Assembly: GCA_000474255.1 (NCBI GenBank)
Contig: BATO01000006.1
Location: 62,001-126,000, forward strand
Direction of reading: 5' to 3'
DNA: 64,000 nucleotides
Source of the DNA: Aquipseudomonas alcaligenes MRY13-0052
Lineage (GTDB): Bacteria; Pseudomonadota; Gammaproteobacteria; Pseudomonadales; Pseudomonadaceae
Below, one piece after another: positions 46,125 to 54,226 of this stretch. Position 1 is the stretch's first letter. Every line of letters begins with the position of its first letter. A model generated the notes under the pieces. It saw only the letters and a list, made by a program, of their open reading frames with translations, made no database searches and had not been told where the DNA came from. The position numbers were made by a program, and so were the translations under genes.

Positions 46125-46754
46125 TCAGTGGTAGGCCTGCTCGCGGGCCTGTTGCAGGCGCTGCCTCAGGTACTCGTCACGGCTGAGGCCGTCTGGGATG
46201 GACTGCATCGCCAGCACTTCGGCCACGATGCGTTTCTCTTCCTGCTTGTAGTGATCGAACTGGGGTGAAGGCTGTGCCGCGAGCTTCTTCTCCAGGGCGT
46301 CGCTGCGCGCCTTGTACCGCTGCAGGAGGGCGTTGGCGCGTGCCTTCTGTTCCTCGACGTCACCGCCGCTGGCCTGGATCAGGGCGATCTGCAGCACCAG
46401 GGATTCGCTGGCCGCCAACTCGCCGCTCTGCTCATGGGATTGCACTTCCTCCGCCAATCGCTCGGCCTGTTTCTCCCGTTCTTCGCTGGGCAGGTCCGGC
46501 GCCGCCTTGAAGAAGGCCCGGTAGGCGGAGTGGAAGGCCAGGCGCTTCTCGTACTCCGCCGTCAGAACGGGGTCGATGTGCTGGGCGCTGGTCGGTGCCG
46601 TCGCGTCGCTGACCGGAGTGGCCAGGGGCTGGCTGGCTTGCGAGCTCGGCTGGGCGACGGCCTGGGATTCTGGGCCCAGGCGCCAGTAGAGGGTGGCGGC
46701 GGCTGTCGTCAAGGCGATCGCCGTGCCTGCCAGGATGAGCGTGGTTCGGGCCAT
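46125..46754 (-). CDS. Membrane-anchored helical protein resembling PlcR/lipase chaperones
   Basis: The 209-residue protein has an N-terminal signal anchor (TLILAGTAIALTTAAATLYW), then a Ser/Ala/Pro-rich linker and an all-helical periplasmic domain (EKRLAFHSAYRAFFKAAPD, ERLAEEVQSHEQSGELAASE, LQRYKARSDALEKKL). This layout and the phrase-like RLAFHSAYRAFF, SLVLQIALIQASGG segments resemble the steric-chaperone-like PlcR of P. aeruginosa, which helps phospholipase C. This is a memory-based assignment. No phospholipase gene is adjacent; the nearest secreted hydrolase is the convergent pectinacetylesterase-family protein. Confidence 0.6.
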   Translation of the reverse strand: MARTTLILAGTAIALTTAAATLYWRLGPESQAVAQPSSQASQPLATPVSDATAPTSAQHIDPVLTAEYEKRLAFHSAYRAFFKAAPDLPSEEREKQAERLAEEVQSHEQSGELAASESLVLQIALIQASGGDVEEQKARANALLQRYKARSDALEKKLAAQPSPQFDHYKQEEKRIVAEVLAMQSIPDGLSRDEYLRQRLQQAREQAYH

Positions 46755-46796
46755 TGCGGTTCTCGGCCTCTCAGTTGGGACATTCGTACAGCTTAG

Positions 46797-47291
46797 TCAA
46801 TGCTCGCGCTTGCGGCTGACCCAGGCCCAGATCATCTCGCAGCGGATGGGCTCGATGCCGGTTTCGTCGGTGATGGAGACCACGACCCGCACTTCGCCCC
46901 GGTCTTCTTCATGGATGCGCCGGACCTGCTCGGCATCCAGTTGCGCCACTGCCTTCAGGCCGCCCGTGGCGCGCTTGAGGTAGTCCACGTGCAGGCTTTT
47001 GATCAGCGGCAGCTTGTCGTCCGGCACGTTCATGCCCACCAGCAGGCCGGTGGCGGATTCGGCCAGCAAGGCCATGGCGGCGGCATGCACCCCCTTGATG
47101 TGGTTACGCACCCGGGGACGGTTGGCGAGGCTCATCACCGCCCGTTGCTGGCTGAGGTGATGGACGCGCACGCGGGCGGTGCCGGCGAAGCGCACCTGGC
47201 TGCCGATCAGCAGGCTGAGCAGGGGTGTGTGCAGGGCGGCGGGCAGTTTGCCCACCAGGGAGGTGGCGCGACTCAGACGGTTGGCAGGCAT
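46797..47291 (-). CDS. DUF4442 hotdog-fold thioesterase-like protein
   Basis: The 164-residue protein starts behind AAGGGC. It contains NHIKGVHAAAMALLAESATGLL, the central hotdog helix region with the conserved H..A...A pattern, and a strand KSLHVDYLKRATGG typical of DUF4442 / PaaI-like proteins. Such proteins often hydrolyse acyl-CoA thioesters, but no substrate is implied. It is 42 bases upstream of the PlcR-like gene on the same strand, so the two could share a transcript. Confidence 0.8.
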   Translation of the reverse strand: MPANRLSRATSLVGKLPAALHTPLLSLLIGSQVRFAGTARVRVHHLSQQRAVMSLANRPRVRNHIKGVHAAAMALLAESATGLLVGMNVPDDKLPLIKSLHVDYLKRATGGLKAVAQLDAEQVRRIHEEDRGEVRVVVSITDETGIEPIRCEMIWAWVSRKREH

Positions 47292-47331
47292 GGGCAGGCC
47301 CTTGGTGTGTGGCTGGCCAGTCTGTCAGTGG

Positions 47332-47360
47332 AAAAAGGGACCGGCCATTGCTGGCCGGTC
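47332..47360 (-). terminator. Rho-independent terminator after the PhoX gene
   Basis: On the minus strand a 9-bp stem GACCGGCCA / TGGCCGGTC (47339-47360) is followed by CCTTTTT. It lies 36 bases past the PhoX stop. Confidence 0.9.
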
Positions 47361-47395
47361 GCAAATGCCTGGCACTTCGGCCAGTGGCTGGGGGA

Positions 47396-49395
47396 TCAGA
47401 GGATGCGGCGACGGTCTTCGCGGGTGATCACCACAGTGGAAGAGCGCGGACGCTTGCCCGGGCCGTCGGGCCAGGCGCTGGTGAGGTTGGTGGGCGTCGA
47501 GCCTTCACCCGGGTGCTGGATGTTGACGAACAGGGTGCGGAAATCCGGCGTGGCGGCGATGCCGGTGACCTCGGCGCCCAGCGGGCCGACCAGGAAGCGC
47601 TTGAGCTCGCCGGTGCGCGGGTCCGCCACCAGCATCTGGTTGTTGCCGAAGGGGCCGGCGGACAGCTGGCTGCCGCTCATGTCGGTCTGGATCCACAGGC
47701 GGCCGTCGTCGTCGAACCACAGGCCGTCGGGGCTGGCGAGGATGTTGCTGGCGTCCAGCGGCTTGCCGTTCGGGCCGCGGCTGTCGGTTTCCGGGCCGGC
47801 GAGCATGAACAGGTTCCAGGTGAAGGCCTTGCCGGCGTAGTCGCGGCTCTGTTCGCGCCAGCGGATGATGTGGCCGTAGGCGTTGGCCGGGCGCGGGTTG
47901 GGGCGTCCGGGACGGTGCGCGCGGTGTTGTTGGTGAGGGTGAAGTACACCTCGCCGTTGTCCGGGTTCACTGCGCCCCATTCGGGGCGGTCCATCTTGGT
48001 GGCGCCGACCACGTCCGCCGCAAGGCGGGTGTTGATCAGCACGTCGCCCTGGTCGGCGAAGGCGACGCCGGCGGCGAGGCAGGCCTTGAGGAAGGACTTG
48101 TCGTTGATGTCCAGCGGCAGCCATTGGCCGCTGCCATCGGCATTGAAGCGCGCCACGTACAGGGTGCCTTCGTCCAGCAGGCGGCCGTTGCTGCGACCGG
48201 GGCGATAGGTGTCGCGACTGACGTATTTGTAGATGTACTCGTTCTGCGAGTCGTCGCCGGAGTAGCAGACCACCGGGCGGCCGGGTTTCACCGGAGCGAA
48301 GATCAGGCCTTCATGGGCGAAGCGGCCGAGGGCGGTGCGTTTCACCGGCACGGAATCGGGCTCGAAGGGGTCGATCTCGACGATCCAGCCGAACTGGTTC
48401 GGTTCGTTGCGGTAGTCGCCTTTGGCATCGGCGGCCTTGCGGGTGGCGTCGAAGCGCTCGAACTCGTCGCCGGGCAGGGTTTCCCAGCCGAAGCGGCTGC
48501 CGTTGCGCAGGCCGTAGCGCTTCAGTTCACGGGGCAGGTCGGTGTCGCGGGTGGAGAAGTAGCCGGCCCAGTTTTCCTCGCAGGTGAGGTAGGTGCCCCA
48601 GGGGGTGAAGCCGTTGGAGCAGTTGTTCTGGGTGCCGCGGGCCGCAGTGCCGTTGGGACTGTGGCGCGTTTGCAGGAGCTTGTTGCCGCGGGCCGGGCCG
48701 CTGATCTGCATGGGCGTGGCGGCGGTGATGCGGCGGTTGCGGCGGCTGGGCACCACGGTCCACTCGCCGCGCACGTCACGGCGGATTTCGACCACCGAAA
48801 CGCCGTGGGCGTTGATCTCCTTGCGGACTTCTTCGGCGCTCGTGCGCTTGCCGTTTACCACGGTCGGGCCGTTGGGGTGCAGCAGCGGCGCGTCGATGTA
48901 TTCGTGGTTGAGCACCAGCAGGCCGTGGTCGGAGCGCAGGCCCAGGCCGAGGCGGGTGTCGATGGGGAAGAAGTGCATGCCGTCATGGTGCATGCCGGTT
49001 TGCTCGGCCTGGTCGCGGGCGCTGTTGCTGGCGTCGTCGGCGAAGGCGGGGTAGCGGCCGGTGATGGGGGTGCCCCAGGGGATGAAGGGCGTGGCCTTGT
49101 AGCCGGGCGGCACGGTGATGGTGTCGGCACGACCAGCCGGGATGCCTTCGAAGCCGAGGCGACGGCGTGGCTTGAAGGGGAAGCCCAGCCCACGGGCTTC
49201 GCTCTGCCCGGCTTCGGCCTGGCCGGGCAGGGATACGCCGAGGAAGGCGAGGGCGCCCAGTGCGGCGCCACCGGCCAGCACTTCGCGGCGTTTAACCCCC
49301 TCGATCAGCTCGCTGATGTGAGGGTTGCTGGAAAGGTTGCTAGGCACTTCGTCGCCATTTCCAAAGAGGACGGCGTTCTCTTTTTCGTTATTCAA
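47396..49395 (-). pseudogene. phoX: PhoX-family alkaline phosphatase with one frameshift
   Basis: The 5' frame (from a TTG start at 49395 after GGAGACAAAG) encodes a Tat signal (KRREVLAGGAALGALAFLG) and most of a PhoX / DUF839 phosphatase (FTPWGTYLTCEENWAGYF, PGRPVVCYSGDDSQNEYIYK). It loses frame after RTVPDAP. The 3' frame continues the same protein with NAYGHIIRWREQSRDYAGKAF, GLWFDDDGRLWIQTDMSG and FVNIQHPGEGSTPTN. The change lies in a run of four G at 47900-47903; a fifth G would restore one reading frame of about 666 residues. PhoX is a Ca2+-dependent exported phosphatase usually under PhoB control. A one-base homopolymer change may be a sequencing error, so the gene may be intact. Confidence 0.8.
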
Positions 49396-49510
49396 GGCTT
49401 TGTCTCCATACAGGCGAATCGACGGAGACTCGACGCTACGGCCTCAAGGCGACGGAACTGTGACAGTGGGATGGGTGTGATGCCTTATGTGCTGCAGTCC
49501 ACAAAATGTT

Positions 49511-50113
49511 TCAGTGGGTACCCGACGGTGCAGTGGGCGGCTGGATTGCGAAGATCAGCGCGCCGCCCTGAAGCGCTTCGATCGCCTGGTCGCGATCAGC
49601 GGCGGCCAGCACCAGGCAGCCGAAACTGCGCCCGGCCACGCCGTGCTGGCGGATGAAGCGATCCTCCATGTAGTCCATGGCGTGGATGACGATGGCGCGC
49701 TCCATGGCCTTGTCGTTGCTCGGGTCCAGCCCCGTCAGCCGCATCGACAGCCCGTGCCCGGGTTGCCGGCTCTGGTAGACCTCGCCCGTGCGGTAGGTGC
49801 CCAGCGAGGAGGCTCGGCTTTCGGACTCGTTGGAGAAGCGCTCGGCGTAGCCGTCATGGTCGGCATCCGAGCCTTTGCCATGGGCGACGCGGTAGCTGGC
49901 CAGCAGGGCGTGGCTGCGGCTGTCGTATAGCAGGAAGCGTTTCTGGTCCGAGCGCTGGGAATAGTCGACCACGGCGAAGCGCGGGTGCTCGTTCTGCTGC
50001 AGGCGCTGGAGGATCGGCTGGAGGGCGTCCGCCGGGAAGCGTTGCTCCAGGTCGCCGGCATGGGTGAGGAGGGGAAGCAGGGCCAGCAGGCTGGTGACGA
50101 GCGTTTGGAGCAT
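49511..50113 (-). CDS. Murein L,D-transpeptidase catalytic-domain family protein
   Basis: The 200-residue protein has a signal peptide (LVTSLLALLPLLTHAG) and a YkuD_2-type domain: FAVVDYSQRSDQKRFLLYD, VAHGKGSDADHDGYAERFSN, an HAMDYM histidine and the catalytic cysteine in VAGRSFGCLVL. This is the pattern of L,D-transpeptidases, which cross-link or trim peptidoglycan. The domain is complete although the protein is short. It shares a strand with phoX but is separated by about 115 bases, and lies downstream of aceA past a terminator. Confidence 0.82.
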   Translation of the reverse strand: MLQTLVTSLLALLPLLTHAGDLEQRFPADALQPILQRLQQNEHPRFAVVDYSQRSDQKRFLLYDSRSHALLASYRVAHGKGSDADHDGYAERFSNESESRASSLGTYRTGEVYQSRQPGHGLSMRLTGLDPSNDKAMERAIVIHAMDYMEDRFIRQHGVAGRSFGCLVLAAADRDQAIEALQGGALIFAIQPPTAPSGTH

Positions 50114-50196
50114 GGGCTGGAGACCTTGGGCTGTTGGTCAGAGGTAAGTTCAGACGCGGCGCTGACGCAAGATGTTCCCGGGTGGCGGGCGGGGCA

Positions 50197-50227
50197 TAAA
50201 AAAGCCCCGGCATCGCTGCCAGGGCCT
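50197..50227 (-). terminator. Rho-independent terminator of aceA
   Basis: On the minus strand GGCCCTGGCA / TGCCGGGGC with a GCGA loop is followed by TTTTTT (50197-50227). It lies 47 bases beyond the aceA stop. Confidence 0.9.
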
Positions 50228-50273
50228 TGAGGCATCCAGCCGGCCCGAAGGCCGTGCTGGTGAACAGTTCCTA

Positions 50274-51869
50274 TTAGTGGAACTGGTTCATGGTGTTGTC
50301 TTTACCGCTTGCTTTCAGAGCCGCTTCGCCAGCGAAGTACTCTTTGTGGTTGTCGCCGATGTCGGAGCCAGCCATGTTCTGGTGCTTGACGCAGGCGATG
50401 CCCTGACGCAGTTCCTGACGCTGTACGCCTTTGACGTAGGCCAGCATGCCCTGGTCGGCGAAGTACCCTTTGGCCAGGTTGTCGGTGGACAGCGCGGCGG
50501 TGTGGTAGGTCGGCAGGGTGATCAGGTGGTGGAAGATGCCGGCGTGAGCCGAACCGTCGCGCTGGAAGGTACGGATCTTCTCGTCTGCAACCTGGGCCAG
50601 TTCGGTTTCGTCGTACTCGACGGCCATCAGTTTGGCGCGGTCGTAGGCGGAAACGTCTTTGCCTTCGGCAGCGAATGCATCGAACACTTGCTGACGGAAG
50701 TTCAGGGTCCAGTTGAAGGACGGGCTGTTGTTGTAAACCAGCTTGGCGTTCGGGATCACCTGACGGATGCGGTCAACCATGGCCTTGATCTGGCCAACGT
50801 GCGGTTTCTCGGTTTCGATCCACAGCAGGTCGGCGCCGTTCTGCAGGCTGGTGATGCAGTCCAGTACGCAGCGGTCTTCGCCGGTGCCAGCGCGGAACTG
50901 GAACAGGTTGGACGGCAGGCGCTTGGGACGCAGCAGCTTGCCTTCGCGGTTGATCACCACGTCGCCGTTCTGCAGGTCGGAAGCGGAGATTTCTTCGCAA
51001 TCCAGGAAGGAGTTGTACTGGTCGCCCAGGTCGCCGGCTTGCTTGGTAACGGCGATCTGCTTGGTCAGGCCGGCACCCAGGGAGTCGGTACGGGCAACGA
51101 TCACGCCGTCGTCAACGCCCAGCTCGAGGAAGGCGTAGCGAACTGCGTTGATCTTGGCGAGGAAGTCTTCGTGCGGAACGGTCACTTTGCCGTCCTGGTG
51201 GCCGCACTGCTTCTCGTCGGAAACCTGGTTCTCGATCTGGATGCAGCAGGCACCGGCTTCGATCATTTTCTTGGCCAGCAGGTAGGTGGCTTCCGGGTTA
51301 CCGAAGCCAGCGTCGATGTCGGCGATGATCGGAACGACGTGGGTTTCGTAACCGTCGATCTGAGCCTGGATCTCGTCGGCCTTGACCTTGTCGCCAGCGG
51401 CGCGGGCAGCGTCCAGGGCGGTGAAGAGCAGGTCCAGCTCACGGGCATCAGCCTGGCGCAGGAAGGTGTACAGCTCTTCGATCAGGCCGGAAACGGCGGT
51501 TTTCTCGTGCATCGACTGGTCCGGCAGCGGGCCGAAGTCGGAGCGCAGGGCAGCGACCATCCAGCCGGACAGGTAGAGGTAGCGCTTGTTGGTGGTCTTC
51601 AGGTGCTTCTTGATGGAGATCAGCTTTTGCTGACCGATGAAGCCGTGCCAGCAGCCCAGGGACTGGGTGTAGACGGAGGCGTCGGCGTCGTACTCGGCCA
51701 TGTCCTTGCGCATGATGGCCGCGGTGTATTTGGCGATGTCCAGACCGGTCTTGAAGCGGTTCTGGGCGCGCATACGGGCGACGGATTCCGGGTTGATAGC
51801 GCTCCAGCTGTTGCCTGCGGCTTCTTTCAGAGCGGCAACTGCCTTGATGTCGTTTTGATATGCGGACAT
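50274..51869 (-). CDS. aceA: Isocitrate lyase
   Basis: The 531-residue enzyme splits isocitrate into glyoxylate and succinate, the first step of the glyoxylate shunt used for growth on acetate or fatty acids. The start at 51869 (MSAYQNDIKAVAALKEA) follows GAAGGA. Catalytic features are KQCGH in the active-site loop (residues about 220-225), IADIDAGFGNPEATY with metal-binding acids, and NNSPSFNW. It belongs to the larger Pseudomonas-type isocitrate lyase, longer than E. coli AceA (about 434). The upstream region carries a TGTAGT...ACTACA repeat and a 17-spaced sigma-70-like promoter far from the gene. Confidence 0.97.
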   Translation of the reverse strand: MSAYQNDIKAVAALKEAAGNSWSAINPESVARMRAQNRFKTGLDIAKYTAAIMRKDMAEYDADASVYTQSLGCWHGFIGQQKLISIKKHLKTTNKRYLYLSGWMVAALRSDFGPLPDQSMHEKTAVSGLIEELYTFLRQADARELDLLFTALDAARAAGDKVKADEIQAQIDGYETHVVPIIADIDAGFGNPEATYLLAKKMIEAGACCIQIENQVSDEKQCGHQDGKVTVPHEDFLAKINAVRYAFLELGVDDGVIVARTDSLGAGLTKQIAVTKQAGDLGDQYNSFLDCEEISASDLQNGDVVINREGKLLRPKRLPSNLFQFRAGTGEDRCVLDCITSLQNGADLLWIETEKPHVGQIKAMVDRIRQVIPNAKLVYNNSPSFNWTLNFRQQVFDAFAAEGKDVSAYDRAKLMAVEYDETELAQVADEKIRTFQRDGSAHAGIFHHLITLPTYHTAALSTDNLAKGYFADQGMLAYVKGVQRQELRQGIACVKHQNMAGSDIGDNHKEYFAGEAALKASGKDNTMNQFH

Positions 51870-52256
51870 GGTCAATCCTTCAAATGTGTTTGGTTGAGCA
51901 CCGATTCCCCCTGTGTGCCTTGGAAGGCAACACGGGTAGCTCACAACAGAACGCCGAGAATGTGACCGGTACGAGTAGGACACTCGAGAGGAGGGGTGAC
52001 GATACGAGCGGCACGGATGACTTCGCTGCCCATTCCGGATGCGCTTTCGGCTCGTGGATGCCTCGGGCGTATCTGGTTCGGTTGGATCGTCGATCTGGCT
52101 GCTGCGCTAAACGCTTCCCCGTCCCTCAGGACAACTTCGTTCCAGTCGCAACCTCGTCGAACGGCCTTGTGGGCTGTAACAACACGGGACGGCTCGAAGG
52201 TATTGAGCGCGGCCCGGGAGCCCGTTTCAGGGCCCCTGGTTAGCGGGAGCGGGGCC
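51870..52256 (-). other. Long aceA leader region
   Basis: These 387 bases between the inferred promoter and the aceA start hold no convincing gene. One same-strand open frame of 114 codons (51941-52285) has no ribosome site and unusual composition, and I do not support it as a gene. GC-rich inverted segments near 52220-52260 (GGGCCCCTGG, GGGAGCGGGGCC) could fold. The length suggests a long untranslated leader, if the promoter call is right. Confidence 0.35.
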
Positions 52257-52317
52257 ATGATGCGCTTCAAACAAGTGTTCGTCAAACGTTTTGTAGTGAT
52301 TTTTTGGCACTACTACA
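52257..52317 (-). promoter_or_regulatory. aceA promoter candidate with TGTAGT/ACTACA operator
   Basis: On the minus strand TTGACG (52285-52280) and CATCAT (52262-52257) are spaced by 17 bases, a plausible sigma-70 promoter. Just upstream lies TGTAGT-N14-ACTACA (52292-52317), which also contains the inverted repeat GTAGTG / CACTAC with a 9-base gap. Similar TGTAG/CTACA repeats occur before icd. Pseudomonas RccR (RpiR family) is known to control aceA, and its sites, as I recall, are of this TGTAG type; the link is inference. Confidence 0.45.
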
Positions 52318-52356
52318 TAAGTCTTAAGAACGACCGAGTGGTCAGGGAAAGGGGGC

Positions 52357-53166
52357 TCAGTCGAGGCTCTCGACCTTCAGGCGCATGGTCATGTTTTCGC
52401 TGCCCTGGGTGCTGCGTTGGTGGAGGAAACCGCTGTCGTCGGACTGGCTGGATTCGTTGACGCCGCCCACTGTGATCCATTCGCCGAGGCGGCCGCTGAC
52501 GCGGGTGTCGGTGCTCTGTACGTCGATCACGCCGGGTTGGGATTGGCTCAGCCGATCGCGGTTGCTGCTGATGGCGACGTGGACGATGTCGCCGGTGATG
52601 CTGGCGGTGACATAGAAGCCCCGGGTCACGTTGCGGTACTCGGTGTTGCTGTAGACCTGGCCGTAAGGACCGGTGCTGGCGGTGGTGATGGGGACGCTCT
52701 GGCCGACCTGGATCAGTGCCGGGTAGCCCTCGCTGGCCTGCACCTGCTGCACGCCGCCGCCACGGGTGTCGGTGCTGCGGCGGATAATGCGCACCTGGTC
52801 GCGCCCGCGCACTTCACCGCGCCCGGCTTCGATGTCGACGCCGCCGACGCTGGCCGAGCCGTTGACCGCGTAGCCGCGATCGTCCTGGTAGTTGCTGTCG
52901 CTGGTGTCCACGGAAATCAGCAGGCGCTTGGGTGCAGTGTCGAGCTGGCCCAGCACCGTGCGCAGTTCCTGGATCTTCGCCGGCTCGGCGTTGACGATCA
53001 GCTGGTTGCCGTAGGCGCTGACGCGGCCTTCGTTGCCGAGTACCGACTGCACCACGGGCATCACGTCTTCGGCGGTGCGGTAGTTGAGCGGGATGACCTC
53101 GGTGGCTGCCTGGAGCGGCAGGCTCAGGGCAAGGAGCAGGGCGGCGAGGAGCGCGCGTGGGGTCAT
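52357..53166 (-). CDS. Secretin N-domain-like exported protein
   Basis: The 269-residue protein has a signal peptide (LLAALLLALSLPLQA). Residues about 23-85 form an N0/N1 secretin-type domain (VIPLNYRTAEDVMPVVQS, VSAYGNQLIVNAEPAKIQEL, LRTVLGQLDTAPKRLLISVD). The C-terminal part has beta strands (GFYVTASITGDIVHVAISS, VSGRLGEWITVGG) as in the secretin core but is too short to form a pore. It overlaps the upstream gene by 4 bases (ATGA) and ends the RoxA-like operon. Its counterpart in P. aeruginosa is probably PA2633. Confidence 0.8.
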   Translation of the reverse strand: MTPRALLAALLLALSLPLQAATEVIPLNYRTAEDVMPVVQSVLGNEGRVSAYGNQLIVNAEPAKIQELRTVLGQLDTAPKRLLISVDTSDSNYQDDRGYAVNGSASVGGVDIEAGRGEVRGRDQVRIIRRSTDTRGGGVQQVQASEGYPALIQVGQSVPITTASTGPYGQVYSNTEYRNVTRGFYVTASITGDIVHVAISSNRDRLSQSQPGVIDVQSTDTRVSGRLGEWITVGGVNESSQSDDSGFLHQRSTQGSENMTMRLKVESLD

Positions 53167-53792
53167 AGCAGGAAACTCCGCAGGTCGGGGTCACTGACGC
53201 TCTGTTCCCAGGCCTGGTCGAACTGGGCCTGGCGCAGGCGGCAGCGCCCGGGGTCGTTGTACAGAGCGTAGCCGGAGAAGCTGTCCGGTTCAGGGCGCAG
53301 CAGCAGGCCGCGGTCGTCCGCCAGCAGGTAGGCGCATTCTTCGTTGGGATGGCCGGGGTTGAGCTTGCGGATCTGGCTGTTGCTGGAGAGGCGGCGCACC
53401 AGGTTGAGCAGGCGATGGCCTTCCTTCACCGGGCGGGTCACGTCGCGCACCAGGATGCGCAGGCGGTTGCGCGGGTTGGCCAGGAGGAAGCGGGTGCAGG
53501 CGTCCTGGATGCTGCTGTGGTGGTAGAGCCAGGCTTCGAGGTCCGGCGTGTAGAGGCACAGGCTGCGCTGCGCCTGTTGCAGCAGGGCGAGGGCGTGGGG
53601 GCGGGCGTCTTCGGGCTTGGCGAAGCGCTGCAGGTCGCCGTGCTCGCCAAGGGTGAAGGGCGCGGGCTCCCAGGGGGCGGGCTCGCGAAGGTCCGGCACC
53701 GGGTTATGGACCTCGAAACGCCCCGGTGACTGGAATTCGATGGCCGGCAATTCGGTCTCGGGTTCTTGGTTTTCCGGGGCGTTGGGTTCCAT
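53163..53792 (-). CDS. Hypothetical protein with phospholipase-D-like fold remnant
   Basis: The 209-residue cytoplasmic protein starts with a Pro/Glu-rich segment (residues 1-60). Then follows a domain with ALLQQAQRSLCLYTPDLEAW, IQDACTRFLLANPRNRLRIL and GHRLLNLVRRLSSN. This pattern resembles a phospholipase-D-like alpha/beta unit without the HKD catalytic motif, which I associate with DUF7931. Function is unknown. It is 8 bases after the GNAT gene and overlaps the secretin-N-like gene by 4, so it is within the same operon. Confidence 0.65.
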   Translation of the reverse strand: MEPNAPENQEPETELPAIEFQSPGRFEVHNPVPDLREPAPWEPAPFTLGEHGDLQRFAKPEDARPHALALLQQAQRSLCLYTPDLEAWLYHHSSIQDACTRFLLANPRNRLRILVRDVTRPVKEGHRLLNLVRRLSSNSQIRKLNPGHPNEECAYLLADDRGLLLRPEPDSFSGYALYNDPGRCRLRQAQFDQAWEQSVSDPDLRSFLL

Positions 53793-53800
53793 GTCGACCT

Positions 53801-54226
53801 CTACTGGCTGTCGCGCACCATGTCCACGTGAGGGATGCCGGCTTCGAGGAACTCGCCGCTGACGACGCGGAAGCCGTGGCGTTCATAGAAGGGGGTGGCG
53901 TGTACCTGGGCGGAGAGCATCTGCTGTTTGAGGCCGCGACGTTCCGCTTCGGCGATCACCGCGTCCAGCAGGCGATCGCCGACCCGCAGGCCACGCCAGT
54001 CCTTGAGCACCGAGACGCGGCCGATATGGCCGTCGGGCAGCAGGCGTGCGGTGCCGATGGCGTAGTCATGCTCGAGGGCGAGGAAATGGACCGCGTCGAC
54101 GTCTTCCGCATCCCATTCCTGCTCCGGTGCCACCGCCTGCTCGGCGATGAACACGGCTTCACGGATGCGGCGCAGGTCGGCATTGTCCTTCTGCCAATCG
54201 GCGATGCGGACGTGTATCTCACTCAT
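53801..54226 (-). CDS. GNAT-family N-acetyltransferase (ElaA/YjcF-like)
   Basis: The 141-residue protein begins at ATG 54226 (MSEIHVRIADWQKDNADL). The acetyl-CoA loop lies in RVSVLKDWRGLRVGDRLLDA, with the preceding strand AIGTARLLPDGHIGRVSV. The late segment HATPFYERHGFRVVSGEFLEAGI, ending in HVDMV, is typical of the YjcF/ElaA type. The substrate is unknown. It overlaps the RoxA-like gene by 8 bases; this order (RoxA-like, GNAT, PLD-like, secretin-N) agrees with what I recall of PA2630-PA2633. Confidence 0.82.
   Translation of the reverse strand: MSEIHVRIADWQKDNADLRRIREAVFIAEQAVAPEQEWDAEDVDAVHFLALEHDYAIGTARLLPDGHIGRVSVLKDWRGLRVGDRLLDAVIAEAERRGLKQQMLSAQVHATPFYERHGFRVVSGEFLEAGIPHVDMVRDSQ

Noticed and set aside
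51941-52285. A 114-codon same-strand frame in the aceA leader
   Set aside because: No ribosome site and composition unlike Pseudomonas proteins, and its start lies at the candidate -35 element. It is better read as untranslated leader.
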